A DNA stretch of 64,000 bases, from positions 186,001 to 250,000 of the forward strand of contig JBBADV010000002.1 in assembly GCA_041656295.1 (NCBI GenBank), written 5' to 3'. Shown one piece after another: positions 1 through 8,734 of the stretch. Made by a program: the position numbers and the translations under genes. This DNA comes from Kiritimatiellales bacterium (GTDB lineage: Bacteria; Verrucomicrobiota; Kiritimatiellia; Kiritimatiellales; Tichowtungiaceae). Within the stretch, counting starts at the first letter, position 1, and each line of letters begins with the position of its first letter. Below the pieces are notes generated by a model that saw only the letters and a program-made list of their open reading frames with translations, had not been told where the DNA came from and did not search any database.

Positions 1-582
1 TCGCCGGATCTCGGCGTAGAGGTTGGCTGGAAAATTCAAGTGCACGCCGAACGTGCCGAAATGAAAATTGATTTTTCCATGACGCGCACGAAAGAAAATC
101 CGTTTCCGGTGCATTTGTGGAGCATTGCGCAGGTTCCGCTCGGCGGCGATGTGTTTATGGAAAGCCGTCCGCATATTCCGCCGCCGTATCATAATTTCCT
201 GCGCATTCCCGGCGGACTCGCGCCGTATATGGAATCGTTTCACGATGGACGCGTTTATCGTTTTCATTATGACGACCGGCAGGAACCGCTGAAAGCCGGA
301 ACATTCGGGCGGTGGATTGCCTATGCTGTGGATCAAACCGCATTCGTTCTGATCGCGCCGGAAATTCAAAACCTGCCGTATTATGATCGCAGCAATCTGC
401 AGGCGTTTTCATTTCCGCGCCTCATGCCGTTTTACGAACTCGAAATCACCAGCCCGACGTATTCACTGCGCCTCGGCGAATCATTCCAAACCGGCGAAAC
501 ATGGCTGCTGACAGACGCCGGAAAAACGCGGAAAGAAACCGTATCGAAAATTCAACAACTTGTGCAGCCGCACATTCAATAA
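1..582 (+). CDS. C-terminal part of a hypothetical protein, possibly DUF4380-like
   Basis: The frame is open to the left edge, so the gene starts outside the window; the GTG at 40 is only an internal candidate. About 193 residues are visible, with no signal peptide or membrane segment in this part. The stretch around VHLWSIAQVPLGGDVF recalls DUF4380-type proteins, which have a galactose-mutarotase-like beta-sandwich fold, but this is weak family memory and not a firm match. It lies 137 bp upstream of an FAD oxidoreductase and an alpha-galactosidase, so a sugar-related role is plausible from context. No catalytic residue can be named. Confidence 0.6.
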   Translation, partial: SPDLGVEVGWKIQVHAERAEMKIDFSMTRTKENPFPVHLWSIAQVPLGGDVFMESRPHIPPPYHNFLRIPGGLAPYMESFHDGRVYRFHYDDRQEPLKAGTFGRWIAYAVDQTAFVLIAPEIQNLPYYDRSNLQAFSFPRLMPFYELEITSPTYSLRLGESFQTGETWLLTDAGKTRKETVSKIQQLVQPHIQ

Positions 583-589
583 ATTTTTT

Positions 590-682
590 TAACCACGGAT
601 TACACGGATGAAGAGGAAAATATTTCTGATAGGATTCTCTTTTGAAAATCCGTTTGTATCCGTGCTATCCGCGGTTTAACAA
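590..682. repeat. Dispersed intergenic repeat, CCACGGATTACACGGAT type
   Basis: The gap after the first gene holds AACCACGGATTACACGGAT and, 60 bp on, the inverse-like ATCCGTGCTATCCGCGG. Related ACACGGAT/ACACGAA/ACGCAGA strings lie near 6190, 7350, 12345, 45560 and 45730, always between genes. The function is unknown. Confidence 0.5.
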
Positions 683-719
683 CGATTAAGTAAATTTATT
701 CGATATCAGGATACATATC

Positions 720-2663
720 ATGAAAACAAACGAACAAACAGTTTCCGCCGATGTTGCAATTATCGGCAGCGGCTTCGGCGCAATTGCGGCGGCGCAGGCA
801 TTATTAGAACGCGGCTTAACTGTGGTGATGACAGAAGAATTCCCGTGGATCGGCGGACAGGCGACGAGTCAGGCGCTGTGCGTGCCGGATGAATATCACG
901 ATCCGGTATTTGAATCCGGCGGATCAACGCGCCGCTATTTCGAATTTCGCGACCGCATTCGCGACTATTATAAATCGAAATATCAGCTTTCAAAATTCGG
1001 CGCGGCGCAACTTCATTTTAATCCCGGCGGCGGAACAACCAGCATCGCCGCCGAACCGCATGTCGCGCACGAAATTATCATGAACGGATTTCAGGACGCG
1101 CTGAATGCCGGAAACTTAAAAATTTTTACCGGCGTTGTACCGCAGTCCGCAGAGCGCAGCGGAAAAGCAATCACGTCCGTCACCTGCGCCGGAAACTCCG
1201 GCGACGCGGTAACGGTGCGCGCAAAATTTTTTCTCTCCGGCGATGAAACCGGCGAGCTTTATCCGCTGTTAAATATCGGATTCCGGCAGGGCACTGAAAG
1301 CAAAGCGGAGTTCGACGAACCGCACGCGCCGGAAAAAGCGGATTCCGATTCACTGCAAAGTTATACATATTGTTTTGCGATGGAATATGTGCCCGGCGGA
1401 AACTTTACCATTCCGCCGCCGCCGGACTACGACCGCTGGAAAAAAATTCACGGACATGAATTTCTACTCGGTGCGCCCGGTGCGCGTCCCGGCGATCCGG
1501 CACTGATGTTCCGCGTAAAAACCGGACGCGGCGGAATCCGCATTAAACCGGCGTTCTATTACCGGTCAACTGTGCGCGCCGAACTGTTTTCCGGCGGCGA
1601 TGCGCCGAACAGCAAAACCATTTTCAACGTTGTCGGCAACGATTACTGCTACGAAAATTTTGTCGGCAAACCGCCGGAAGAAAAACGCCGGATTTTAAAC
1701 GACGCGCGCGGCCTGTCGCTTGCCTACATGTATTGGCTGCAAACCGAAGCGCCGCGCGATGACGGCGGCGGTTCCGGCTGGCCGGAACTGCGCCCGCTGC
1801 CGGAATCCACCGGCACGCCGGACGGCGTTGCGATGGGACCGTATGTGCGCGAAGGCCGGCGGTTGAAAGCCTGCCGGACAATTATCGAACAGGATATTTC
1901 CACCGCGTGTCAAAAAGGCGCGCGCGCAAAATTGTTTGATGATTCTGTCGGCGTCGGCTGTTTTCTGATTGATCTGCACCGGCGCAACGGCGCAACCGGA
2001 ATCAGCCAAATGGCGCGGCCGTATCAGATTCCGCTCGGCGCGCTGGTCACGGAGGAACTGGATAATTTTGCCGTCGCCGCCAAAGGAATCGGTGTCACGC
2101 AAATCACCAATGGCGCGTACCGTTTGCATGCGCTTGAATGGAATATCGGCGAGGCCGCCGGTGAACTCGCGGCGTATTGTTTAGAAAAAACCCCGGTGCA
2201 CCCGTATTTAAAAGGAAGCGATCTTTTTGATTTTCAGCGGCGGCTTTTGCGCGCCGGTTTTACGCTTTTCTGGTTCGAAGATCTGCCGCTGGATCATCCG
2301 GGCTTTGAGGTGGTACAGCTGCTTGCCGCGAAAGGAATCTGGCCGGCGAGTCCGGCGCATCTGCGGTTTAATCCGAATTACAGTCTCGCCCGCGCATCGG
2401 CGTTGATGAATCATGTGCTCGAAAAAATTTCCGGCGCCGGAATTGATATCAGCGAACTGAAAGAATATTTCGAAACGGCGGCATCGACGCGGATTTACGA
2501 TGCGGCGCATCAGATTGTCTGTTTTCTCGACCGCACCGGCTGGCCGGAAAAACTGATTTCCGGCGGTTTCGATGAACATCCGGCACCGGAATTATTTAAC
2601 GACTGGATTCCAGGCCCGATGGATGAAAAGGATAAAACAGCACAGCTTGCAACAATCGGATAG
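720..2663 (+). CDS. FAD-dependent oxidoreductase (FAD_oxidored type)
   Basis: This 647-residue protein opens with a Rossmann dinucleotide site, IIGSGFGAIAAAQALLERG at residues 14-32 (GxGxxG). A second conserved block, EFPWIGGQATSQ, follows near residue 40. This layout is typical of the PF12831 FAD-dependent oxidoreductases found beside glycosidase genes in PVC bacteria and Bacteroidota. The C-terminal 120 residues are largely helical and divergent. No signal peptide is seen, so it is probably cytoplasmic. The substrate is unknown; oxidation of a sugar or sugar acid is inferred only from the GH36 gene 31 bp downstream on the same strand. The ATG at 720 follows an AGGATA-like ribosome site. The frame is intact. 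Confidence 0.85.
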   Translation: MKTNEQTVSADVAIIGSGFGAIAAAQALLERGLTVVMTEEFPWIGGQATSQALCVPDEYHDPVFESGGSTRRYFEFRDRIRDYYKSKYQLSKFGAAQLHFNPGGGTTSIAAEPHVAHEIIMNGFQDALNAGNLKIFTGVVPQSAERSGKAITSVTCAGNSGDAVTVRAKFFLSGDETGELYPLLNIGFRQGTESKAEFDEPHAPEKADSDSLQSYTYCFAMEYVPGGNFTIPPPPDYDRWKKIHGHEFLLGAPGARPGDPALMFRVKTGRGGIRIKPAFYYRSTVRAELFSGGDAPNSKTIFNVVGNDYCYENFVGKPPEEKRRILNDARGLSLAYMYWLQTEAPRDDGGGSGWPELRPLPESTGTPDGVAMGPYVREGRRLKACRTIIEQDISTACQKGARAKLFDDSVGVGCFLIDLHRRNGATGISQMARPYQIPLGALVTEELDNFAVAAKGIGVTQITNGAYRLHALEWNIGEAAGELAAYCLEKTPVHPYLKGSDLFDFQRRLLRAGFTLFWFEDLPLDHPGFEVVQLLAAKGIWPASPAHLRFNPNYSLARASALMNHVLEKISGAGIDISELKEYFETAASTRIYDAAHQIVCFLDRTGWPEKLISGGFDEHPAPELFNDWIPGPMDEKDKTAQLATIG

Positions 2664-2694
2664 GCGGAATGGATTTTTAAAATTTGGAGATAAG

Positions 2695-4854
2695 ATGAGC
2701 GGCAATCGGATTTCAGAATATCAGCTTGGCGATATGCTGGCACGCTTTATAGGGCACGAAGGCATGAACGGAATGCAGTTTGAATTAATTCCGGCGCAGA
2801 CTGCCGGCGATGTTAGACAGCACCGTGAATTTATGAGCGGCGTCGCGGTGGACGGCATTTCAAAAGCGTTGAATTGGAAGGTTCCGGCGCAGTTCACGCG
2901 CGATAATCTGTTGCAGATTAAATTGATCGACGAAATTTCCCGCGACGGTTTCGGCGGCGGCGTTTCAATGTTCGACAGTTGCAGCACCGAAGCGCTTCAA
3001 TTTACGGAACAGGTTGTGGCGGAACATTCCGGCGGCAGAGATATTCAAACGGTTTTTATGCATCCGCGCGGACTGCGGTGTATCAGTCATTTGCTTTATC
3101 AGGACGGCCTGCCGGCGGTGGAAATGTTCAACGAAGTAAAAAATGAATCCGGTGAACCGCTGACGCTGGAGCTGCTTTCGTCGTTCGTGTTAAGCGGCAT
3201 CACGCCGTATGCCGAAACCGGCGCGCCGGAACGGTTGAAGCTGCATCGTTTCCGCTCGTGGTGGTGCGCCGAAGGCCGGCACGAAATCTGTTCCCTTGAA
3301 GAGCTGCATCTGGAACGGACGTGGCTGACGCATGGAATGCGTTCGGAGCGGTTCGGTCAGGTCGGTTCCATGCCGGTGCGGAAATTTTTCCCGTTCATCG
3401 GCGCGGAAGATACAAACGCCGGCGTTGTCTGGGGCGCGAAGCTGGCGTGGGCCGGTTCGTGGCAAATGGAGGCGATCCGCCGCGGCGATACGCTGACGCT
3501 GACCGGCGGACATGCCGACCGCGAATTCGGCCATTGGACAAAAACGCTCGCGCCCGGTGAAACGCTGACGAGTCCGGCGGCAATGCTTTCCTGTTTGAAA
3601 GGCAGCTTTACCGATTTGTGCCAGCGCTTTTTAACACTCGAAGAAACGCGCGTTCCGCCGGTTGAAAGCGAAGAGGATATGCCGGTGATTTTTAACGAAT
3701 GGTGTACGTCGTGGGGAAAACCTTCGTACGATAATGTGATCGCGGTGGCTGACCGGTTAAAAGGCCTGCCGGTAAAATATTGTGTAATTGACGACGGCTG
3801 GGCGGTTCGTCCTGCCGGCACCGTTATGCAGGCGAACGGCGACTGGGTTGTAAATGGAGAGACATTTCCCGGCGGGCTGAAGCCGGTGGCCGATGCGCTG
3901 AAAGAACGCGGTTTTATTCCCGGTATCTGGTTTGAGTTCGAAGTGTGCAATGAAGGCGCGAAAGCATGGGATGAAACAGCGCATCAGCTGTGGCGCGACG
4001 GAAAAGTATTTCAGTCAGGAACGCGCCGCTATTGGGATTTCCGTGATCCGTGGGTGCATGATTATCTGTTTGAAAAAGTGACGAAGCAGTTGCGTGACAG
4101 CGGATTTCGTTATTTGAAGGTCGATTATAATGATTCAATCGGAATGGGCTGCGATGATCCTGATTCGCTGGGTGAAGGATTGCGACAGCATCTGCTTGGT
4201 GTGCAGAAATTTTTCCGCAGTCTGCGCGAAGAAATTCCGGATTTAGTCATTGAAAACTGTTCGTCCGGCGGACACCGGCTTGAGCCGTCTATGATGCAGC
4301 TTGCGTCGATAGGATCGTTCTCCGATGCGCATGAAGGTGAAGAAATTCCGATCATCGGCTCCAGTCTGCAACTGCTGATTCCGCCGCGGCAAAGTCAGAT
4401 TTGGGCGGTACTTCGCCGGACAGATTCTGTGCAGCGGCTGGTCTATTCTCTCGCCGCCGGATTTCTCGGGCGACTTTGTTTGTCCGGCGAAATTCATGAG
4501 TTGTCGGAGGATCAGATAAAGGTGGTACAAGAAGCGCTCGAATTTTATCAGGCTGCTGCGCCGGTAATTAAAACCGGACGCACTGAATTTTTTGGCGACC
4601 GTCCCGTGAGCTACATACATCCGAAAGGCTGGCAGGCAAACATGCGGTATGGCGCTGATAAAAAATCCGCGCTGGTTGTCATTCATTCATTCGCACAGCC
4701 GCCGGAAAAAATTGAACTGCCGCTCGCCGCCGGAAACTGGCGCGTGGAAAAAGAATTTTCACACGTACCGGCGACGCCGGAAATTTCTGCCGGAAAATTT
4801 TCTGTTAAGCTGAACGGCGAATTTTCAGCGCAGGTTTATCTGCTCAAAATTTAA
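2695..4854 (+). CDS. GH36-type alpha-galactosidase
   Basis: The protein has 719 residues. The ATG at 2695 is chosen over an upstream in-frame ATG at 2572 because it follows GGAGATAAG and clears the preceding gene. The product resembles GH36 (melibiase) alpha-galactosidases: an N-terminal beta-sandwich, a TIM barrel from about residue 320 and a C-terminal sandwich. YLKVDYND carries the likely nucleophile Asp477 and FSDAHEG the likely acid/base Asp544. These positions and their spacing match characterised GH36 enzymes. IENCSSGG, a GH36 hallmark, is at about 520. There is no signal peptide, so it is probably cytoplasmic and acts on imported alpha-galactosides. It lies 31 bp after the FAD oxidoreductase, a probable operon. 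Confidence 0.9.
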   Translation: MSGNRISEYQLGDMLARFIGHEGMNGMQFELIPAQTAGDVRQHREFMSGVAVDGISKALNWKVPAQFTRDNLLQIKLIDEISRDGFGGGVSMFDSCSTEALQFTEQVVAEHSGGRDIQTVFMHPRGLRCISHLLYQDGLPAVEMFNEVKNESGEPLTLELLSSFVLSGITPYAETGAPERLKLHRFRSWWCAEGRHEICSLEELHLERTWLTHGMRSERFGQVGSMPVRKFFPFIGAEDTNAGVVWGAKLAWAGSWQMEAIRRGDTLTLTGGHADREFGHWTKTLAPGETLTSPAAMLSCLKGSFTDLCQRFLTLEETRVPPVESEEDMPVIFNEWCTSWGKPSYDNVIAVADRLKGLPVKYCVIDDGWAVRPAGTVMQANGDWVVNGETFPGGLKPVADALKERGFIPGIWFEFEVCNEGAKAWDETAHQLWRDGKVFQSGTRRYWDFRDPWVHDYLFEKVTKQLRDSGFRYLKVDYNDSIGMGCDDPDSLGEGLRQHLLGVQKFFRSLREEIPDLVIENCSSGGHRLEPSMMQLASIGSFSDAHEGEEIPIIGSSLQLLIPPRQSQIWAVLRRTDSVQRLVYSLAAGFLGRLCLSGEIHELSEDQIKVVQEALEFYQAAAPVIKTGRTEFFGDRPVSYIHPKGWQANMRYGADKKSALVVIHSFAQPPEKIELPLAAGNWRVEKEFSHVPATPEISAGKFSVKLNGEFSAQVYLLKI

Positions 4855-5185
4855 ACATCGCCGATTGCCGTGAAGTCATTGTCGTAAACCGTTTCGCCGG
4901 CAGAAAAAATTCCGGTGCACTGGTGATTATTAAAAAATCATTCGGCCAGGCTGTATGATTTGGAGCGTAGCACAATTTGAAGCGGCGATTCAGCCGCCGC
5001 ACAAAAAAGTGTTCAAGTGTCTTGTTCGCTCGTGTTTTAAACAGTTTCCGGCGGATGTTGTAAAGCTCAGCTCCGGCGAAACGGTTCCGTTTGCTGTTAC
5101 CGACGATGTGCTGAACTTCGCATCGATTCGTCTGGCATGCTTGAAACGGCGACGATTCACTGGCCATAAATCGCATCGGCAATGA
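4855..5185. other. 331-bp gap without a supportable gene
   Basis: Between the GH36 gene and the convergent AraC gene, open frames exist on both strands (4955-5185 plus, 4844-5182 minus), but neither has a ribosome site or a recognisable domain. A small palindrome GGCGATTCAGCCGCC near 4983 could help end transcription. Nothing else is seen. Confidence 0.4.
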
Positions 5186-6094
5186 TTACGTCCGGCGCGC
5201 GGTTTGAATGAATGTTTCGGGCGGAATATCGTAGATACGTTTAAAGACGCGGGAAAAATGGCACGGGTCGGAATATCCTGATTTTTCAGCAACTTGCTTG
5301 ATTAAAACTTCAGGGCGCAAAAGCAGGGCGGCGGCACGGTTCATTTTGAGGCGTGTTAAAAACTGCAATGGTGTTTCATCGGCATAGCGTTTGAAAAGTC
5401 GGCAAAGATAAGCCTTGTCTATATGGCAGGCGGTTGCAATCTGTTCAATGCCGGTGAGCGTTTGAAAGTTTTGTTCAATATATAACCGGCATTGCTGAAA
5501 AGTTTGACGCGCCTGCGAAAAAGCTTCCTGCTGCGGCATCGCGGTTTCGTCGGCGTAAAGCAGAAGCTGTTTTAACAGCAGCACGCAAAGTTCGTCGCGG
5601 TGCCGGCTTTCGGTCACGCCGGTTTTCAACAACATGTTGAAGAGTGTACGGACGCGCAGAATGTTGGTCGTGTAAATAGGTGTTTTATAAAGTCCGGTGC
5701 GTTTTACAAGAGCAGTTAATCCGCTGCCAGAAAAATCAACGAAGTGTTTGATCATCGGCGCAGACGAATCGGTTTCGATGCAGTGCGGAGTGTGCGATCC
5801 GTAGAAATAAATTGCGCCGGGACGCAGCGGCCAGGTTTTTTTATGCAGCGTTAATATTCCTTTTCCAGCGGAGACAAATTCGAGCGAACAGAATTTAAAA
5901 CGGCTGCGTTCAACGCGGTAATCCGGCGCACATTGTTCACGTCCGCCGCAGACAACGGTTTCTCTGTCGTTTTTTTGGGGGGTCAAATTAAGATAGTAAT
6001 ATTCACGGGAGGAAACCTGTTTTGAAATAAATGATGGAGATTTTTGCATTTTTCGCAGTCTGCCGCCGGAATTTATAAAGTCAATAATATCCAT
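5186..6094 (-). CDS. AraC-family transcriptional regulator
   Basis: The protein has 302 residues. The N-terminal half looks like a cupin sensor domain, for example LRPGAIYFYGSHTPHCIE. The C-terminal 100 residues hold the two helix-turn-helix units of the AraC family: IEQIATACHIDKAYLCRLFK, then VAEKSGYSDPCHFSRVFKR with the usual spacing. The gene diverges from the aldo/keto reductase at 6307, and the shared 212-bp gap is the likely regulatory region. AraC proteins with cupin domains usually activate sugar-use genes in response to a sugar; here the inducer is unknown. The neighbouring GH36, AKR and dehydrogenase genes are the likely targets by inference. Confidence 0.9.
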   Translation of the reverse strand: MDIIDFINSGGRLRKMQKSPSFISKQVSSREYYYLNLTPQKNDRETVVCGGREQCAPDYRVERSRFKFCSLEFVSAGKGILTLHKKTWPLRPGAIYFYGSHTPHCIETDSSAPMIKHFVDFSGSGLTALVKRTGLYKTPIYTTNILRVRTLFNMLLKTGVTESRHRDELCVLLLKQLLLYADETAMPQQEAFSQARQTFQQCRLYIEQNFQTLTGIEQIATACHIDKAYLCRLFKRYADETPLQFLTRLKMNRAAALLLRPEVLIKQVAEKSGYSDPCHFSRVFKRIYDIPPETFIQTARRT

Positions 6095-6306
6095 TATCAG
6101 GTCAATGTCATCTATTTTTAAATTCCGGTGATTGGAGTATCTTTAGAACAGCAGAATGATTTTTAATCACGACCGGACACGAATATTTTTCACGCAGAGA
6201 CGCAGAGAAAACGAAGAAAAGAAAAAATTATAACCGTTAATTATTAGTGCCGGTTAGTGTTAATTCGTAGTTAAAAACATAAACAGCGTAGAAAGGAATT
6301 TGAATT

Positions 6307-7323
6307 ATGGGAATTGACAAAACGGTTGATCCGGCGCGCGTGCCGGCGCGGACGCTGGCGAACGGCAGCGTGATGCCGGCGGTTGGAATGGGTACGTTCG
6401 GGTCAGATAAATATGATAGTGCGACGATTGCGGCGGCGGTAATTGTGGCGGCAGAAATCGGTTACCGACATTTTGACTGCGCCTCGGTTTACGGCAACGA
6501 AGCGGAAATCGGTACAGCGCTGAAAACAGTGGTGAAATCCGGCGTTGCACGCGAAGAACTTTGGGTGACGTCGAAAGTCTGGAACGATATGCACGGCGAC
6601 GGTGATGTGATTCGGTCGTGTAAAAAATCGTTGAGTGATTTACAGCTGGATTATTTCGATCTGTTTCTGGTGCACTGGCCATTTCCGAATTTTCATCCAA
6701 AAGGCTGTTCGGTGGATTTTCACGATGACAACGCGAAGCCGTATATTCATGAAAATTATATGAAAACATGGACGCAGATGGAGCGGCTGGTTAATGAAGG
6801 ACTGGTGCGCAATATCGGTACATCGAACATGACGGTGCCGAAAATGAAACTGCTGCTGCGCGACTGCCGGATTCGTCCAGCGGTGAATGAAATGGAGCTG
6901 CATCCACATTTCCAGCAGCCGGAGCTGTTTAATTTTCTGGTGAACGAAAAAATTCAACCGGTCGGTTTCTGCCCCGTCGGATCGCCGTCGCGGCCGGAAC
7001 GTGACCGTACGCCGGAGGATACAGCGGATGTTGATGATCCGGTGATTGTTGACATTGCAAAAAATCATAATGTTCATCCGGCGGTCATTTGTATTAAGTG
7101 GGCGCAGCAGCACGGTCAGATTCCAATTCCGTTCGCCGTAAAACGGCCGCAGCTTTTCGGCAATTTGAATGCAGTGGTGAACGATCCGCTGAGCGCGGAT
7201 GAAATGGCGGCGATTAAAAAGATCGATCGCGGCTGCCGGCTGATTAAAGGTCAGGTTTTCTGCTGGAAGCGAAATCAGGATTGGAAAGATTTATGGGATT
7301 TAGATGGTGTAATTAAGCAATAA
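6307..7323 (+). CDS. Aldo/keto reductase
   Basis: This 338-residue NAD(P)H-dependent reductase of the AKR superfamily has a TIM-barrel fold. The catalytic tetrad is visible: Asp57 (YRHFDCAS), Tyr62 (VYGNEAEIG), Lys90 (WVTSKVWND) and His123 (LVHWPFP). The cofactor-binding end KRPQLFGNLNAV is also present. It lacks a signal peptide and is cytoplasmic. The ATG at 6307 follows GAAAGGAA. The zinc dehydrogenase at 7502 is the next gene on the strand, 178 bp on, so the two may form a sugar oxidation/reduction pair. The substrate cannot be read from sequence; D-galactose, L-fucose or related sugars are possible. Confidence 0.92.
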   Translation: MGIDKTVDPARVPARTLANGSVMPAVGMGTFGSDKYDSATIAAAVIVAAEIGYRHFDCASVYGNEAEIGTALKTVVKSGVAREELWVTSKVWNDMHGDGDVIRSCKKSLSDLQLDYFDLFLVHWPFPNFHPKGCSVDFHDDNAKPYIHENYMKTWTQMERLVNEGLVRNIGTSNMTVPKMKLLLRDCRIRPAVNEMELHPHFQQPELFNFLVNEKIQPVGFCPVGSPSRPERDRTPEDTADVDDPVIVDIAKNHNVHPAVICIKWAQQHGQIPIPFAVKRPQLFGNLNAVVNDPLSADEMAAIKKIDRGCRLIKGQVFCWKRNQDWKDLWDLDGVIKQ

Positions 7324-7501
7324 ATTAGATGCTGAAAAAACGGAATAATCGCCACGAAAAACACAAAAAATTAAATTAGGGAATACGCAGTAGGCACGAG
7401 GCATTGGAAAAAATCGTAAATCGACAATCGGAAATCTGCAACGCCGGCCTTGGCGTCTTGACGGTTAAAACGTTCTAAACAATAAACAGGAGAAAATAAT
7501 T

Positions 7502-8605
7502 ATGACAGCGGTTCCGAAAACAATGACCGGCGCATATCTGCCGGGTAACAGCACGGTTGAATTTAAAGAGTACGAAATTCCGGAACTGAAACACGGCGAA
7601 GTGCTGGTGAAAACCAAAGCGTCGACAATTTGCGGTTCGGACATTCGCTGCATCTATCACGAACATCTCGGTAAAGGGCCGGAAGGATATCAGCCGGGTA
7701 TGATCGCCGGACATGAACCGAGCGGACAGATTGTGCAGTGCGGACCGGGCGTGCGCCATTTTAAAACCGGCGAACGTGTGGTGATCTATCACATTTCCGG
7801 TTGCGGAATCTGCAACGACTGCCGGCGCGGTTATATGATTTCATGCACGAGCGAAAAGTATCGCAAAGCGTACGGCTGGCAGCGGCACGGCGGCATGGCT
7901 CCGTACATTGTCGCCGAAGAAAAAGACCTTGTGATGTTGCCGCCGGAATTGAGTTATGCCGACGGCGCACAGGTTGCGTGCGGTTTCGGTACGGTCTATG
8001 AGGGACTCGAAAAAATCGGTATCAGCGGTAACGATGCGGTTTTAATTACCGGGCTCGGTCCGGTCGGACTCGCCGCCGCGATGCTTTGCCGCGCGATGGG
8101 TGCGCAGAATATTATCGGCATTGAAGCGCTCGACGAGCGCATTAAAATTGCTGAAACACTGGAGCTTCGCAACGGCAGCGGCATCAAACTGTTTGATCAT
8201 GTGTTGAAATCCGGCGCCGGAAATGTTGACGAAGTGAACGCGCTGACCGGCGGACACGGCGTTGAAAAAGCGGTGGAATGTTCCGCCAATATGCACGCAC
8301 GTTTAACGGCGGTTCAGGCGACGCGCAAATGGGGAAAAACAGTGTTGATCGGTGAAGGCGGTTTGATGAGCCCGGATTTCGCGCCGAGCCGTGACATGAT
8401 TCATGACCAGAAAACGCTCTATGGTTCATGGGTGACAAACATGTGGCGCATGGAAGAACTTGTTGAGCGCCTTGTCCGCTGGAACATTCACCCCGCCGAT
8501 TTAATCACACACCGCTTTCCGCTCGAAAAAGCTTCGGAAGCTTATGCATTGATGGCTTCCGGAAAATGCGGCAAAGTTTCGGTGTGCTTCGACGAAGAAC
8601 TGTAA
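7502..8605 (+). CDS. Zinc-dependent alcohol dehydrogenase (MDR family)
   Basis: This is a 367-residue medium-chain dehydrogenase. The catalytic zinc site is Cys44 (TICGSD) with the GHE motif at 70-72. Structural-zinc cysteines lie at 101, 104, 107 and 115 (GCGICNDC onward). The nucleotide fold contains TGLGPVGLAAAM at about 183. The GHE and four-cysteine layout resembles threonine/sorbitol/L-fucose-type dehydrogenases, but the substrate is unknown. The ribosome site is AGGAG upstream of 7502. A strong hairpin follows the stop. Part of its 3' end is duplicated as a broken fragment at 21822-22035, next to fucose mutarotase, which hints at a link with fucose metabolism. Confidence 0.92.
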   Translation: MTAVPKTMTGAYLPGNSTVEFKEYEIPELKHGEVLVKTKASTICGSDIRCIYHEHLGKGPEGYQPGMIAGHEPSGQIVQCGPGVRHFKTGERVVIYHISGCGICNDCRRGYMISCTSEKYRKAYGWQRHGGMAPYIVAEEKDLVMLPPELSYADGAQVACGFGTVYEGLEKIGISGNDAVLITGLGPVGLAAAMLCRAMGAQNIIGIEALDERIKIAETLELRNGSGIKLFDHVLKSGAGNVDEVNALTGGHGVEKAVECSANMHARLTAVQATRKWGKTVLIGEGGLMSPDFAPSRDMIHDQKTLYGSWVTNMWRMEELVERLVRWNIHPADLITHRFPLEKASEAYALMASGKCGKVSVCFDEEL

Positions 8606-8619
8606 CCCTGAAAAATTAA

Positions 8620-8649
8620 AACGGCGGTTGAAATCATTCAGCCGCCGTT
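8620..8649 (+). terminator. Hairpin after the dehydrogenase gene
   Basis: AACGGCGG, a T-G wobble, then TGAA pair with TTCA and CCGCCGTT around an ATCA loop, giving a stem of about 13 pairs. It is followed by GTGTGTGT, not a T run, so it may act as a 3' stabiliser or weak terminator. Confidence 0.5.
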
Positions 8650-8734
8650 GTGTGTGTGTAGCGCTAAACTGAAATTCGGATTTCATTTACACCGTCACGC
8701 GCTAGAGTTTCCGGCGTTTCAGAAAGGATTTTTT

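Noticed and set aside
4955..5185. 76-codon plus-strand ORF after the alpha-galactosidase
   Set aside because: It has no ribosome site or domain and its codon pattern is unlike neighbouring genes; it overlaps an equally weak minus-strand frame.
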